From assembly GCA_011526105.1 (NCBI GenBank), contig WYAZ01000011.1, positions 1-63,180 of the forward strand: DNA of 63,180 nt, written 5' to 3'. The position numbers and the translations under genes are program-made. The DNA comes from Deltaproteobacteria bacterium (GTDB lineage Bacteria; Myxococcota; Kuafuiibacteriia; Kuafuiibacteriales; Kuafuiibacteriaceae). Below the pieces are notes generated by a model, which searched no databases, was not told where the DNA came from, and saw nothing but the letters and a program-made list of their open reading frames with translations. Below are positions 50,461 through 62,339 of the stretch, in pieces. The first letter of the stretch is position 1, and each line of letters begins with the position of its first letter.

Positions 50461-51473
50461 GGGGCGTGCTCGATACCTGCACGGCCGTGGTGGGCTGGGG
50501 CGCCCGCTTCGGACATCTCGACCACCACGCTGCCGCGGGGACGGGATTGCTCGAGCGCGGCGTGTGCACGCCCGATCTGCTCGAGGGAAAAGCGTTCGGC
50601 CACCACCGAGCGAAGAGCGCCTTGCTCGACGAGCATCCGGACGTCGTTCAATTTGTCGGCATTGCCCATTGCGACACCGGCGATCGCCCGTGGTCCACCG
50701 CGCATCGTGGTCATCGCCATCTCGAACAGAACGCGAACCGTCATGTAGAGGGTGAGGTAGCGGCCGGTCGAGGTCAGGGCGGCGCGGAACGAGCGGAAAT
50801 GATCGCCCTCGGTCGCGTCGAAGATCACATCCCAGCGCTTGCCGCTCTTCGTGAAGTCTTCCTGGGTGTAGTCGATGATCTCGCTCGCGCCGAGCGAGCG
50901 CACCAGATCGTGATCGCGGCTGGCGACCCCGGTCACCTGCGCGCCCAGATGTTTGGCCACCTGCACCGCCATCCGGCCGACCCCGCCGGACGCGCCGACG
51001 ACGAGCACGCGTTCACCGGCCTGAACCTTGGCCATGTCGCGCAGGAACACCAGCGCGGTCACGGCGCCATAGGGCAGCGCCGCCGCTTCCGCGTGGGTCG
51101 TACCCGCCGGCATCTTGGCGATGGCCTCTTTGGCCGAGACCGCCAGGTACTCCGCGTACGCGCCGTGGGCCACCCCGCCGAAGACGTCATCGCCCACCGC
51201 GAAACCGGTGACCTCCGCGCCGACCTCGACCACCCGTCCGGCGAAGTTGGTGCCGCCCACCGAGTGGCGAGGACGGAACATGCCGAACATCAGCCGGCCG
51301 AACACCGCCGTGAACCCGGGAAAATCGGCCGCACGTAGGCGGCGGTCCCCTTCGGTCACGTCGGCGGCAAGGACTTGGACCAAGATCTGGTTGGGCTTGA
51401 TGGTCGGGCGGGGCACCTCACCCAGGCTCAGGACTTCGGGGCTGCCGTATTGGCTGTTGATGATTGCTTTCAT
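50400..51473 (-). CDS. quinone oxidoreductase-type dehydrogenase
   Basis: From the ATG at 51473 (GGGAG upstream) the product is a medium-chain dehydrogenase/reductase of the zeta-crystallin/quinone oxidoreductase type. GTNFAGRVVEVG and the nucleotide-binding VLVVGASGGVGRMAVQVAKH are intact, and zinc-ligand Cys are absent. The fold should end near RGSVVVEM at about residue 322, but the frame runs on for another 37 residues antisense to the aminotransferase tail. This suggests that the original stop was lost when the module joined its present neighbour. It is divergent from the LysR regulator, which probably controls it. Confidence 0.9.
   Translation of the reverse strand: MKAIINSQYGSPEVLSLGEVPRPTIKPNQILVQVLAADVTEGDRRLRAADFPGFTAVFGRLMFGMFRPRHSVGGTNFAGRVVEVGAEVTGFAVGDDVFGGVAHGAYAEYLAVSAKEAIAKMPAGTTHAEAAALPYGAVTALVFLRDMAKVQAGERVLVVGASGGVGRMAVQVAKHLGAQVTGVASRDHDLVRSLGASEIIDYTQEDFTKSGKRWDVIFDATEGDHFRSFRAALTSTGRYLTLYMTVRVLFEMAMTTMRGGPRAIAGVAMGNADKLNDVRMLVEQGALRSVVAERFSLEQIGRAHAALEQSRPRGSVVVEMSEAGAPAHHGRAGIEHAPQARGAAVPNCSASVGALRP
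50401..50464 (+). repeat. direct repeat, copy 1 (inside the aminotransferase tail)
   Basis: The last 60 bases of the aminotransferase gene plus four more match 52540-52603 without gaps (54 of 64 identical). Both copies read in the same frame and end in a TGA. The two copies flank the oxidoreductase/LysR pair. Confidence 0.75.
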
Positions 51474-51574
51474 TTGGATCGCTCCCTTTCGAGTTCGCGT
51501 TGGGAGCTTCAAGGTACATGTGCGTTTTTGTTCCTAGAATTGCCGTAATTTGCATGTGTGATATACGAAACCGC
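51474..51574. promoter_or_regulatory. divergent control region with a LysR-type site
   Basis: The 101-bp gap between the oxidoreductase and LysR genes is AT-rich. It holds an ATT-N5-AAT symmetric element within GAATTGCCGTAATTT (51537-51551) and two CATGTG copies 35 bp apart (51518, 51553). LysR regulators usually bind T-N11-A type sites in such gaps. The site is inferred from position and symmetry only. Confidence 0.35.
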
Positions 51575-52474
51575 ATGGATTGGCCCAAGGGCGAATTCGA
51601 CTGGAACCGCGCCCGGGCGTTCCTCGCGACGGCGGACGAAGGCTCATTCTCCGGCGCCGCCCGGGTTCTGGGGACCACCCAGCCAACCATCGGCCGCCAA
51701 GTGACGGCGCTGGAGGAGGAGCTCGACGTCGTGCTCTTCGAACGGGTTGGACGAGGGCTGAGTCTGACCCCGACCGGGCTCGAGTTGGTGGAGCCCTTGC
51801 GAGCGATGGCCGAGGCCGCCCAACGCTTCTCGCGCATCGCGACCGGTCAAGCGCTCTCGCTCGATGGGCCGATCTGCATCAGCGCCGGCGAGGTGACCGC
51901 CATCCACATCCTTCCGCCGATCGTCGCCGAGATTCGCGCGCTTCACCCGGGCATTCACATCGAGATCGTCGCGACGAATCAAGTCAGCGATCTGGGACGG
52001 CGAGAAGCTGACATCGCCGTACGCAGCTTTCGGCCGGCCGAACTCGAGTTGGTGTCGCGCAAGGTGCGGGAGGACACCGCGTATCTCTACGCAACGCCAG
52101 AGTACCTCCACTCGATCGGCGATCCTACGGATCTGGATGCGCTGTCACAGGCCGAGTTCGTCGCGTTCGACGAGACCGATGTCTTCATGAAGGGGCTCAA
52201 CGCGATGGGCCTCCGGCTCAGCCCTCAGAGCTTTCCATGGATCTGCGCCAACCAGCAGGTGCAATGGGCGCTCATCACGCAAGGGTCGGGCGTCGGTGTG
52301 ATGATGGAGGCGGTCGGCGACGCCGATGATCGGGTCGTGCGTGTTCTGCCCGAGCTTCTCCGCTTCCCCGTGGCCATGTGGCTGACCAGTCACCGCGAGG
52401 TGAAGACCAGCCGCCGCGTGCGCGTGGTCTTCGACATGCTCGCCGAGCGCTTGAGCGCCCCAGCTCGGCAATAG
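51575..52474 (+). CDS. LysR-family transcriptional regulator
   Basis: From the ATG at 51575 (MDWPKGEFDWNRARAFLATA) the 299-residue protein has a LysR winged HTH (DEGSFSGAARVLGTTQPTIG, then RQVTALEEEL) and a periplasmic-binding-like effector domain (GPICISAGEVTAIHILPPIV, YLYATPEYL, QGSGVGVMMEAVG). It resembles the group that controls adjacent quinone oxidoreductase or SDR genes. It is divergent from the oxidoreductase, a classic LysR arrangement. The frame is open further 5' but those residues are intergenic. Confidence 0.9.
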   Translation: MDWPKGEFDWNRARAFLATADEGSFSGAARVLGTTQPTIGRQVTALEEELDVVLFERVGRGLSLTPTGLELVEPLRAMAEAAQRFSRIATGQALSLDGPICISAGEVTAIHILPPIVAEIRALHPGIHIEIVATNQVSDLGRREADIAVRSFRPAELELVSRKVREDTAYLYATPEYLHSIGDPTDLDALSQAEFVAFDETDVFMKGLNAMGLRLSPQSFPWICANQQVQWALITQGSGVGVMMEAVGDADDRVVRVLPELLRFPVAMWLTSHREVKTSRRVRVVFDMLAERLSAPARQ

Positions 52475-52539
52475 GGGGCCGCAATTCAGGGCCCGTCGTC
52501 GATCCCCACCCTGTTGCTGACTGGCTTGGGTCGCGGCTC

Positions 52540-52603
52540 CAAGGTCTCAGTTCTCCTGAGCTCGCGCTGCAGTTTGGCGCTGCGGCCCCGCCAGCCTGAG
52601 GGT
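52540..52603 (+). repeat. direct repeat, copy 2 (orphan aminotransferase tail)
   Basis: The sequence encodes LQGLSSPELALQFGAAAPPA and a stop, matching the last residues of the aminotransferase (LQGLSAPTLALQFGTAAPRA) at 84% DNA identity over 64 bases. Upstream in the frame, DWLGSR has no counterpart in that gene. It sits just after the LysR gene and before acnA and looks like a leftover 3' end. Confidence 0.7.
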
Positions 52604-52689
52604 CGCCCTAGGGCGTCCAGGGTGTTCCGCATAATCCATTGCCCCCGCCCGCGGTTCTTTGCTACTGCCACGGTCCACAAGGACACACG

Positions 52690-55434
<2,745 letters not shown>

Positions 55435-55451
55435 GCTCGGGCCCAGACGGG

Positions 55452-56348
55452 GTGAACGCTTCTCGTTGGCGTGGTAGACGGTCCCTCGTGGTGGCCGTCG
55501 AAGCGTCCATGGCCGGCATCTCGAACGTTCGAGGCTTGCTCCGCGACCCGAGGCTTTTTCAGATCACGACGCTCCTCGTGCTCCTGGCCTACGGGATGAC
55601 CCAACTCGGCTTCGATGTGGGTCCGCTGCAGGTCGCGGTGACCCTGAGCACCGCGATCGGCGCTCAGGTCGTGGCGACAAAGATCTACAAGCTTGCGCAC
55701 CTGGATCTTCGCAGCGCTTTGATCTCGGGGCTGTCCCTCTGCCTTCTCTTGCGCGCCAATCAACTCGTCTGGGTGGCGTTTGCGACCGCGGTCGCCATCT
55801 TCAGCAAGTTCGTGATTCGCAGCAAACACAAACACGTCTTCAACCCGACGAACTTTGGAATCATCGTCGCGCTGGTCATCTCCAACGCGGTGTGGGTGTC
55901 GCCCGGCCAGTGGGGGAGCACGGCCATCGCCGCGTTCTTCTTTGCCTGCCTTGGGTTCCTGGTGACCCAGCGGGCGGAGCGCAGCGACGTGACGCTGGCG
56001 TTTTTGGGCTTTCACGCCGCCCTGACTTTTGGGCGCGCCTTCTGGCTGGGCGACCCGCTCTCGATCCCCGTGCATCAACTGCAAGATGGCGCATTGCTCC
56101 TGTTTGCCTTCTTCATGATCTCGGATCCAAAGACGACCCCCGACTCACGACCCGGGAGAGTGGTCTTCGCCTTGCTCGTGGCCATCGTGGCCTACTCCAT
56201 TCGCTTCTCGCTCTATCAGACGAACAGCCTCCTGTGGAGCCTCGTCGTCGTCTCCTTCGCCGTCAGACTCATCGACTTCGCACTGCCGGGCGCACGTTAC
56301 GAGTGGCCACGGTGGGTGCCGCAAACCCAGGGGGCCTCAGCATCATGA
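55452..56348 (+). CDS. RnfD/NqrB-like membrane protein
   Basis: The 298-residue product (GTG start; an ATG at 55509 is also possible) has about nine hydrophobic helices. The conserved stretches HVFNPTNFGIIVALVI, HQLQDGALLLFAFFMISDPK and TTPDSRPGRVVFALLVAIVA match the NqrB/RnfD family of the ion-pumping redox complexes. No other Rnf or Nqr gene is present, so it is an orphan member, a type often next to a DUF2330 gene. It overlaps that gene by 4 bases (ATGA), so they are coupled. The function is not established. Confidence 0.85.
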   Translation: MNASRWRGRRSLVVAVEASMAGISNVRGLLRDPRLFQITTLLVLLAYGMTQLGFDVGPLQVAVTLSTAIGAQVVATKIYKLAHLDLRSALISGLSLCLLLRANQLVWVAFATAVAIFSKFVIRSKHKHVFNPTNFGIIVALVISNAVWVSPGQWGSTAIAAFFFACLGFLVTQRAERSDVTLAFLGFHAALTFGRAFWLGDPLSIPVHQLQDGALLLFAFFMISDPKTTPDSRPGRVVFALLVAIVAYSIRFSLYQTNSLLWSLVVVSFAVRLIDFALPGARYEWPRWVPQTQGASAS

Positions 56349-57727
56349 ACATCCAACAAGCCGTCATCGCCTTTGTGGCCGCCACGTCGTTGCTTTTTTC
56401 GCCGAACCTGGCGCAAGCCATGTGCGGCTGCATGATCCCGATGCGGCCGCAAAAACCCACGCAGCAGCAGCTCGTAGCGCAGAAGATCCTGAACAAGGCG
56501 TCGAAGGTCGCGCTCATTCGCGATGGTCTGCTGACGACGCTGACGATGTCGAACGATGTCTCGACCGATTACGACGAGTTTGGCCTGGTGGTTCCCGTGC
56601 CGACGGTCATTCAGAAGAAAGACGTGCGTGTCGTCGAACCGACCGTGTTCGCCGCCCTCGAAGAGATCACCAACCCCCGACTGATCGAGAACTGGGATCC
56701 AGACCCCTGCCCAGCCGAAGAAGAGATGATGGCGGAGCGAGCCATGGCGCCCAGTGTCGCGGACGCACCATCGGCGAGGTCAAAGGGAGCACGCTCCGCC
56801 GCGGACTATGGGGTGAAGGTCGAGGCGCACTACGACGTCGGCGAGTACAGCATCGCGGTCCTCTCCGCGAAAGAAGGCGCGGGGGCCGGGCTCATGGAGT
56901 GGCTCAACAAGTTCCACTATCAAGTGCCTCCGGAGGCGGTGCCGGTCATCGACAGCTACATCAAACAGGGCATGCGGTTCTTCGTAGCCAAGGTGAACTT
57001 CAGGAAGCTCCGGGGCAAAGGCACGACGTTTCTCCGCCCGCTGCAGGTCCGTTATGAGACGCCCAAGTTCATGCTTCCGGTGCGCCTCGGGACCGTCAAC
57101 GCGGACGGCCCGCAGGAGCTCGTCGTCTATGCCCTGTCCGCCAAGGGGCGCATCGAAGCGACCAACTACCGCTCGATGCGTATGCCTTCTGGGCACGATC
57201 TGCCGCTCTATGTGAAGGGTCAGTTCGAGCAGATCTACGAGCAGATCTTCGACGCCGCGACCAAGGAGGCAGACATGCGCGCGATCTTCACCGAATACGT
57301 GGAGCGTGGCTCGATCGATCTGACGACGGCGGAGAGGGTGGGCCTGTCTTGGGATAAGCCATCCGATGCGGACGCGTTCAGCTATTACACCACCACCCGG
57401 CTTCACTTTCGCTACGACGCCGCGCACTTTCCGGAAGACCTGGTGCTGCAAGAGACCGCCGACATCGAGGCCTTTCGGGTCAACTACAGCGTGCATCACC
57501 CGGCGGACCGCGTGCAGTGTGAGGAGGGCCAAAAGTATCTGGCTACGCTGCCGCCACGACGCGAGAAGGAGGCAGAGGCGCTGGCCATGCTCACCGCGGG
57601 CGACCTGAAAGAGATCAGGGAGAAGATGGGCCTTCCGCCGAAATCCGCCATCGGGCCGGCACAGCCGCCGACCCCACCTCCGGCCAAGAAGAAGGGTTCG
57701 TTCTGGGATCGTCTCTGGGGGCAGTGA
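56345..57727 (+). CDS. DUF2330 secreted protein
   Basis: The signal peptide (MNIQQAVIAFVAATSLLFSP, then NLAQA) precedes the DUF2330 signature: MCGCMIPM near the mature N-terminus, VALIRDGLLTTLTMSNDV, DEFGLVVPVPTVI and the long beta-rich body (MRFFVAKVNFRKL, LPVRLGTVNADGPQELVVYA). The C-terminus is Pro- and Lys-rich. The 460 residues are a normal length. The protein is probably periplasmic or surface-located. It is coupled to the RnfD-like gene upstream. A RAYT element lies about 100 nt downstream. Confidence 0.9.
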   Translation: MNIQQAVIAFVAATSLLFSPNLAQAMCGCMIPMRPQKPTQQQLVAQKILNKASKVALIRDGLLTTLTMSNDVSTDYDEFGLVVPVPTVIQKKDVRVVEPTVFAALEEITNPRLIENWDPDPCPAEEEMMAERAMAPSVADAPSARSKGARSAADYGVKVEAHYDVGEYSIAVLSAKEGAGAGLMEWLNKFHYQVPPEAVPVIDSYIKQGMRFFVAKVNFRKLRGKGTTFLRPLQVRYETPKFMLPVRLGTVNADGPQELVVYALSAKGRIEATNYRSMRMPSGHDLPLYVKGQFEQIYEQIFDAATKEADMRAIFTEYVERGSIDLTTAERVGLSWDKPSDADAFSYYTTTRLHFRYDAAHFPEDLVLQETADIEAFRVNYSVHHPADRVQCEEGQKYLATLPPRREKEAEALAMLTAGDLKEIREKMGLPPKSAIGPAQPPTPPPAKKKGSFWDRLWGQ

Positions 57728-57830
57728 GGGGTGGGTGGTCCCCGAGCGCTGAACTCGGGTTCGGGCGGAGCGCTCAGAAGCGAAAGCCCGCTTGCACCTC
57801 GGCGCCGCCTTCGCGCGGCATGAGGGGGAT

Positions 57831-58620
57831 AAGGGGACAGGCACCTTTTCTCAGTCGTACATCCGGGGCCTCCCTGGACGCCGGATCCGCAGGGAGCGCC
57901 CGGCCGAGCTCTCCAGTTCTGCGATGAAAGCCTCAGAGCCGAACGGAGCACGTCTTCGCGTATGCTCGCGCAAGGCTTCCTCGAAGATGAGGTCCGACGG
58001 GCAGGCAAGAAGCGTGTGCCAGTCGCGCACCCAGTTGCGGATCGGCGACCTCGCGATCAGGGGATCGGCAATCCGGCCGAGATGTCCGTGGATGCTGGAG
58101 TGGGGCCACTCCTCGGCCCTAGCAACCATCCCAGCCCGCACCGGGTTGAGCAGCACGTATCGAGCAACGCGGGACGTCTCGAGCGGCTCGACGGCGCAGG
58201 AGAAGAAGCGCTCTTGCCATAAATGCCCGGTGGCCTGTTCGCGTGCGTTTACGAAACGCGCGTACGCTGAGTGGAGACCACCGAACGTTCGGGCGAGGCC
58301 GTTCGGCCGCGACGTCTCGGCGAGGACGTGAACGTGGTTGGGCATGAGGCAGTACGCCCACACCACCACCTTCGAACTCGCCGCCCACCGCCTCAGGAGT
58401 CGCTTGTAGGTCTCATAGTCCTCGGTCGAAAAGAAGATCCTTCGCCGACGAACACCTCGCTGCGTGATGTGATGGGGTACGTTGGGGATGATGACTCGCG
58501 CGCGCCTTGGCATGCAGACGGTATCGGCGCTTTCTGTCCGAGTTGCGGCGAGCGCGCGTGATTGTGGTTGCGCCCGATAGCCACGGCGAGACGGTGAGCG
58601 AAAAAGGTGCCTGTCCCCTT
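57831..58620. mobile_element. RAYT element bounded by perfect 19-bp inverted repeats
   Basis: The ends are AAGGGGACAGGCACCTTTT (57831-57849) and its exact reverse complement (58602-58620). The 790-bp unit holds one transposase gene on the minus strand. The GGGGACAGGCACC sequence is a familiar REP-type flank of REP-associated tyrosine transposases. I did not identify a target duplication. The element lies between the DUF2330 gene and the SNF2 gene, about 60 bp before the latter's start. Confidence 0.8.
57851..58513 (-). CDS. REP-associated tyrosine transposase (RAYT)
   Basis: The 220-residue Y1-type transposase has PHHITQRGVRRRRIFF, the HUH metal pair in CLMPNHVHVLAE and the catalytic-Tyr region HSAYARFVN. 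VARYVLLNPVRAGMVARAEE and WPHSS follow. These enzymes nick and move single-stranded REP hairpins. The coding frame looks intact, so it may be active. The gene lies between the 19-bp inverted ends. Confidence 0.92.
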   Translation of the reverse strand: MPRRARVIIPNVPHHITQRGVRRRRIFFSTEDYETYKRLLRRWAASSKVVVWAYCLMPNHVHVLAETSRPNGLARTFGGLHSAYARFVNAREQATGHLWQERFFSCAVEPLETSRVARYVLLNPVRAGMVARAEEWPHSSIHGHLGRIADPLIARSPIRNWVRDWHTLLACPSDLIFEEALREHTRRRAPFGSEAFIAELESSAGRSLRIRRPGRPRMYD

Positions 58621-58680
58621 TCCCTGGCCCTTTCCCTGGGCGATGACTTGCACTATTGGGTCGGCGGGGGCCACACAGAG

Positions 58681-61380
58681 ATGACCTCGACCGAGCTTCG
58701 GCTGACTCCGTCGCTCACACCCCACGGTCGCTTGGTGATCGTGCCGCAAGACGATGCGCCCGTGCTCGAACTCGCGCTCGGCGAGCGCATTCGGAGAGCG
58801 TTCGAGCGCGGGTCGGGGCACGGCCTGCTCCAGCTCGGAGCGGCCGAGGTGGGCCAGACCCTTCCGCCCGTCTTCAACTACTGGCGTGACTTCGGAAGCC
58901 GCCTTGTCACGACGCTCTGCACAAGGCCCGAGACGGAGGGCCGCGAACACGAGCGGCCGGCGCCCCCCGACGACCTGGAGTCACTGGCCGCGGCCGCACC
59001 CCTCATGCCGGGCGCCGAGTACCTCACCGTCGAGGTCCTTCGTGACTTGTGGGCTGGCCTCGCGTACGCCCTCGCGACCGAGCAGGCTGCAGCGAAGACC
59101 TCGCTGCAGGACTACCTCAAGCGACTCAACCCTGCCTGGAACGTCGTCGGTCGCGTCCACTTCAATCTCGCCGAGAATCGCAAGGACGAGCAGGCCCCGT
59201 TTGCCTTCCTCGCGACCTACACCCATCGCCTCTCGGGACACGGCAAGGCACAGCATCTCCCACTCGGTCAGGCTTTGCGCGAGTATGCCGGCTCGGACCA
59301 CAAAGAGAAGCTCCTCTCGCTGCTTCTCCCGGTTCAGCGCGCGGCTGAGAGCTGCGACTGGCTCGCCGAGATGGTGAAAGCAGGTGAGATCTTCCACCCG
59401 CTCCGTTGGTCGCCGCAGCAGGCGTTCCGCTTCCTTGGTGATGTAACAGCACTCGAGCGCGCCGGCGTCGTGGTTCGGATGCCGGCGACCTGGAGAGCGG
59501 GCCGTCCATCGAGGCCGCAGGTGAAGGCCACGGTTGGAGCGCAGGCACCATCCGCGCTCGGTACGGCCGCGCTGCTCGACTTCCGCATGGGGGTCACGCT
59601 CGACGGACAGGAGCTGACGCAGGCCGAGGTGAAGGAGATCCTGGCCGGTGCAGACGGGCTCGCCCTGATTCGCGGTCAATGGGTCGAGGTCGATCGCGAG
59701 CGGCTCGAACGCATGATGGGGCGGTTCCAGGATGCCGAACGGCTCGCTGCCGGCGGCGGGCTCTCGTTCGCTGAAGCGATGCGGATGCTGGCCGGCGCGG
59801 AGGTCGTCAATGATGGCACGACCGAGGCCGATCCGGACTGGTCGCGCGTCGTCGCAGGGCCCTGGCTCGCCCAGATTCTCGAGGGGCTGCGCTCTCCGGA
59901 TGAGCTGGACAAGATCGACCCCGGGCGCGAGCTCCATGGCGATCTCCGTCCTTACCAGCAGGTCGGCGTCCGGTGGCTCCACTTGCTCTCGCAGCTGGGT
60001 TTGGGCGCCTGCCTCGCTGACGACATGGGGCTCGGCAAGACCATCCAGGTGTTGTCGCTTCTGCTCGTGCTCAGGCGCAAGCAGGGTGGTGAGCGGCGGC
60101 CGAGTGTGCTCGTGGCGCCCGCGTCGTTGCTCGCCAACTGGGCCGCCGAGATCGAGCGCTTCGCCCCGGGGCTCGAGGCCATGATCGCGCACACGTCGGC
60201 CATGCCGAACGACGAGTTGAAGTCCATCGAGCCATCGACCCTCGAACGTGTCGATCTCGTCATCACGAGCTACGGATCGCTCTTGCGCCTCCCCTGGCTT
60301 TTATCCGCGTCGTGGAATCTGGTCGTGCTCGACGAGGCTCAGGCGATCAAGAACCCGGGGGCCAAGCAGACGCAAGCAGCGAAAAAACTAAAGGCGCGGG
60401 CGCGGATTGCGCTCACCGGCACACCGATCGAGAACCGGCTCGGCGACCTCTGGTCGATCTTCGACTTCCTCAACCCCGGGCTCCTCGGGTCGGCCAAACA
60501 GTTCACGAGCTATACGAAGCGGCTCGCCGACAAGCCTCAGAACCCGTACGGCCCGCTGCGTGACCTGGTGCGCCCCTACATCTTGCGCCGTCTCAAGACC
60601 GACAGGCGCGTCATCTCCGATCTGCCCGACAAGACCGAGGTCAAGGCGTTCTGTCAGCTCAGTCGCCGGCAGGCCGCGCTCTACCAGCAGGGTGTCAAGG
60701 AACTCGCGGAGCAGCTCGACGGTGTGGAGGGGATCAAGCGCCGGGGGCTGGTGCTCGCGTTTCTCATGCGCTTCAAGCAGATCTGCAATCATCCCTCGCA
60801 ATGGCTCGGTGACGGCGCGTGGGCCGAGAACGACAGCGGCAAGTGGGCGCGGCTCCGCGAGCTTGCAGAGGTGATCGCCAGCAAGCAGGAGAAGGTGCTG
60901 GTCTTCACCCAGTTCCGCGAGGTGACCGCGCCGCTCGCATCGTTCCTGGGTGACCTCTTCGGCCGTCCGGGGCTCGTGCTCCACGGCGAGACCGCGGTGA
61001 AGAAGCGCAAGGACTTGGTCAAGCGATTTCAGGAGGACGAGTCGGTGCCGTTCTTTGTGCTGTCGCTCAAGGCGGGCGGCTCCGGGCTCAACCTGACCGC
61101 CGCCTCGCACGTGATCCACTTCGACCGCTGGTGGAACCCGGCGGTCGAGAATCAGGCCACCGACCGCGCATTCCGTATCGGGCAGACAAAGAACGTTCTG
61201 GTCCACAAGTTCGTCTGCCGGGGCACCGTCGAAGAGAAGATCGACGAGCTCATCGAGTCGAAGAAGCAGCTCTCGCGGGATCTGCTCGAAGGTGGCGCGG
61301 AGCTGAACCTGACCGAGATGAACAACGAGGAGCTTCTCGAACTGGTCGCGCTCGACCTCAATGCGGCGATCAAGGAGTGA
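58681..61380 (+). CDS. SNF2-family DEAD/H helicase
   Basis: The 899-residue protein (ATG at 58681, weak ribosome-binding site) has an N-terminal domain of about 440 residues of the bacterial SNF2 type. The ATPase core follows: LADDMGLGKTIQVLSLLL (Walker A), VLVAPASLLANW, VVLDEAQAIKNP (Walker B, DEAQ), ALTGTPIENRLGDLWSIFD, VLVFTQFREV, FVLSLKAGGSGLNLTAASHV and QATDRAFRIGQTKNVLVHKF. Such proteins remodel or translocate on DNA, and in bacteria some act in repair or anti-phage defence. It is followed after no gap by a SWIM-domain gene, a common pairing. A RAYT inverted repeat lies about 60 bp before its start. Confidence 0.93.
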   Translation: MTSTELRLTPSLTPHGRLVIVPQDDAPVLELALGERIRRAFERGSGHGLLQLGAAEVGQTLPPVFNYWRDFGSRLVTTLCTRPETEGREHERPAPPDDLESLAAAAPLMPGAEYLTVEVLRDLWAGLAYALATEQAAAKTSLQDYLKRLNPAWNVVGRVHFNLAENRKDEQAPFAFLATYTHRLSGHGKAQHLPLGQALREYAGSDHKEKLLSLLLPVQRAAESCDWLAEMVKAGEIFHPLRWSPQQAFRFLGDVTALERAGVVVRMPATWRAGRPSRPQVKATVGAQAPSALGTAALLDFRMGVTLDGQELTQAEVKEILAGADGLALIRGQWVEVDRERLERMMGRFQDAERLAAGGGLSFAEAMRMLAGAEVVNDGTTEADPDWSRVVAGPWLAQILEGLRSPDELDKIDPGRELHGDLRPYQQVGVRWLHLLSQLGLGACLADDMGLGKTIQVLSLLLVLRRKQGGERRPSVLVAPASLLANWAAEIERFAPGLEAMIAHTSAMPNDELKSIEPSTLERVDLVITSYGSLLRLPWLLSASWNLVVLDEAQAIKNPGAKQTQAAKKLKARARIALTGTPIENRLGDLWSIFDFLNPGLLGSAKQFTSYTKRLADKPQNPYGPLRDLVRPYILRRLKTDRRVISDLPDKTEVKAFCQLSRRQAALYQQGVKELAEQLDGVEGIKRRGLVLAFLMRFKQICNHPSQWLGDGAWAENDSGKWARLRELAEVIASKQEKVLVFTQFREVTAPLASFLGDLFGRPGLVLHGETAVKKRKDLVKRFQEDESVPFFVLSLKAGGSGLNLTAASHVIHFDRWWNPAVENQATDRAFRIGQTKNVLVHKFVCRGTVEEKIDELIESKKQLSRDLLEGGAELNLTEMNNEELLELVALDLNAAIKE

Positions 61381-61383
61381 GTG

Positions 61384-62316
61384 ATGAGATACTTCGAATG
61401 GCGTCCCTACGTGTCCGTGGCCGAGCGGCGTCGCAACGCCGAGCGCGAGATGAAGAAGCTCCGGAAAGAAGGGCACCCTGTGTCGCCGATCGTGATCGAG
61501 GGCCGCACCATCGCCGACACGTTCTGGGGAAAGGCGTGGTGCGACAACCTCGAGTGCTACAGCGACTTCTCGAGTCGACTGCCTCGGGGGCGAACCTACG
61601 TCCGCAACGGTTCGGTGATTGATCTTCAGATCGCGCCCGGCGAGGTCCGCGCCATGGTGAGCGGCTCGGAGATCTATCAGGTGGCGGTGCAGGTATCAGC
61701 TGTGCCCAAGACGCGGTGGAGATCCGTCTGCACCGACTGTTCGGGTGCGATCGACTCGCTGGTCGAGCTGCTCCAGGGGCGCTTCTCGAAAGGCGTGATG
61801 GAGCGCATCTGCCAGCAGAAGACCGGTCTCTTTCCCGCGCCGACCGAGATCGAGTTCTCATGCAGCTGCCCAGACTGGGCCTCGATGTGCAAGCACGTCG
61901 CGGCGGTGCTCTACGGCATTGGCGCTCGGCTGGACGAGCAGCCCGAGCTCCTCTTCAAGCTCCGCAAGGTCGACGAGAAGGACCTCATCGCCAAGGCGGG
62001 CAAGGGGCTGCCGCTGTCGAAGAAAGGACCGGCCGAGGATAAGGTCTTGGCGGGCGCCGGTCTCTCGGAGCTGTTTGGGCTGGACATGGGCACGTCCGAC
62101 GACGAATCAGCAGCGGAGGCTATGCCCGCACGGAAGAAGGCGACACGATCTCGCCGTGTGGCGAAGCCTCGCTCGAAGCCCGCAGACGTCGCGGCACCGA
62201 TGGGGAGGTCGACGCGCCGGTCATCGACAGACACCAAGAAGACGCCGCCCAGAGTGAAGACGAAGACGAAGGTGAAGGCGAAGGCGAAGGCGAGAAAAGG
62301 CGTCAAGAAGAGGTGA
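61384..62316 (+). CDS. SWIM zinc-finger protein
   Basis: The 310-residue product (ATG at 61384; GTG 61381 is also possible) contains a SWIM motif CSCPDWASMCKHVAAVLYGI (CxCx6CxH), which binds zinc and often DNA or protein. The N-terminal part (FWGKAWCDNLECYSDFSSRL) is conserved in this group. The C-terminal 70 residues are Lys/Arg-rich and low-complexity (KTKTKVKAKAKARKGVKKR). It starts just after the SNF2 stop, so the two are almost certainly co-transcribed and may act on the same DNA structure. Confidence 0.93.
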   Translation: MRYFEWRPYVSVAERRRNAEREMKKLRKEGHPVSPIVIEGRTIADTFWGKAWCDNLECYSDFSSRLPRGRTYVRNGSVIDLQIAPGEVRAMVSGSEIYQVAVQVSAVPKTRWRSVCTDCSGAIDSLVELLQGRFSKGVMERICQQKTGLFPAPTEIEFSCSCPDWASMCKHVAAVLYGIGARLDEQPELLFKLRKVDEKDLIAKAGKGLPLSKKGPAEDKVLAGAGLSELFGLDMGTSDDESAAEAMPARKKATRSRRVAKPRSKPADVAAPMGRSTRRSSTDTKKTPPRVKTKTKVKAKAKARKGVKKR

Positions 62317-62339
62317 TCGCGGTTGCACCCATCCTGCGG

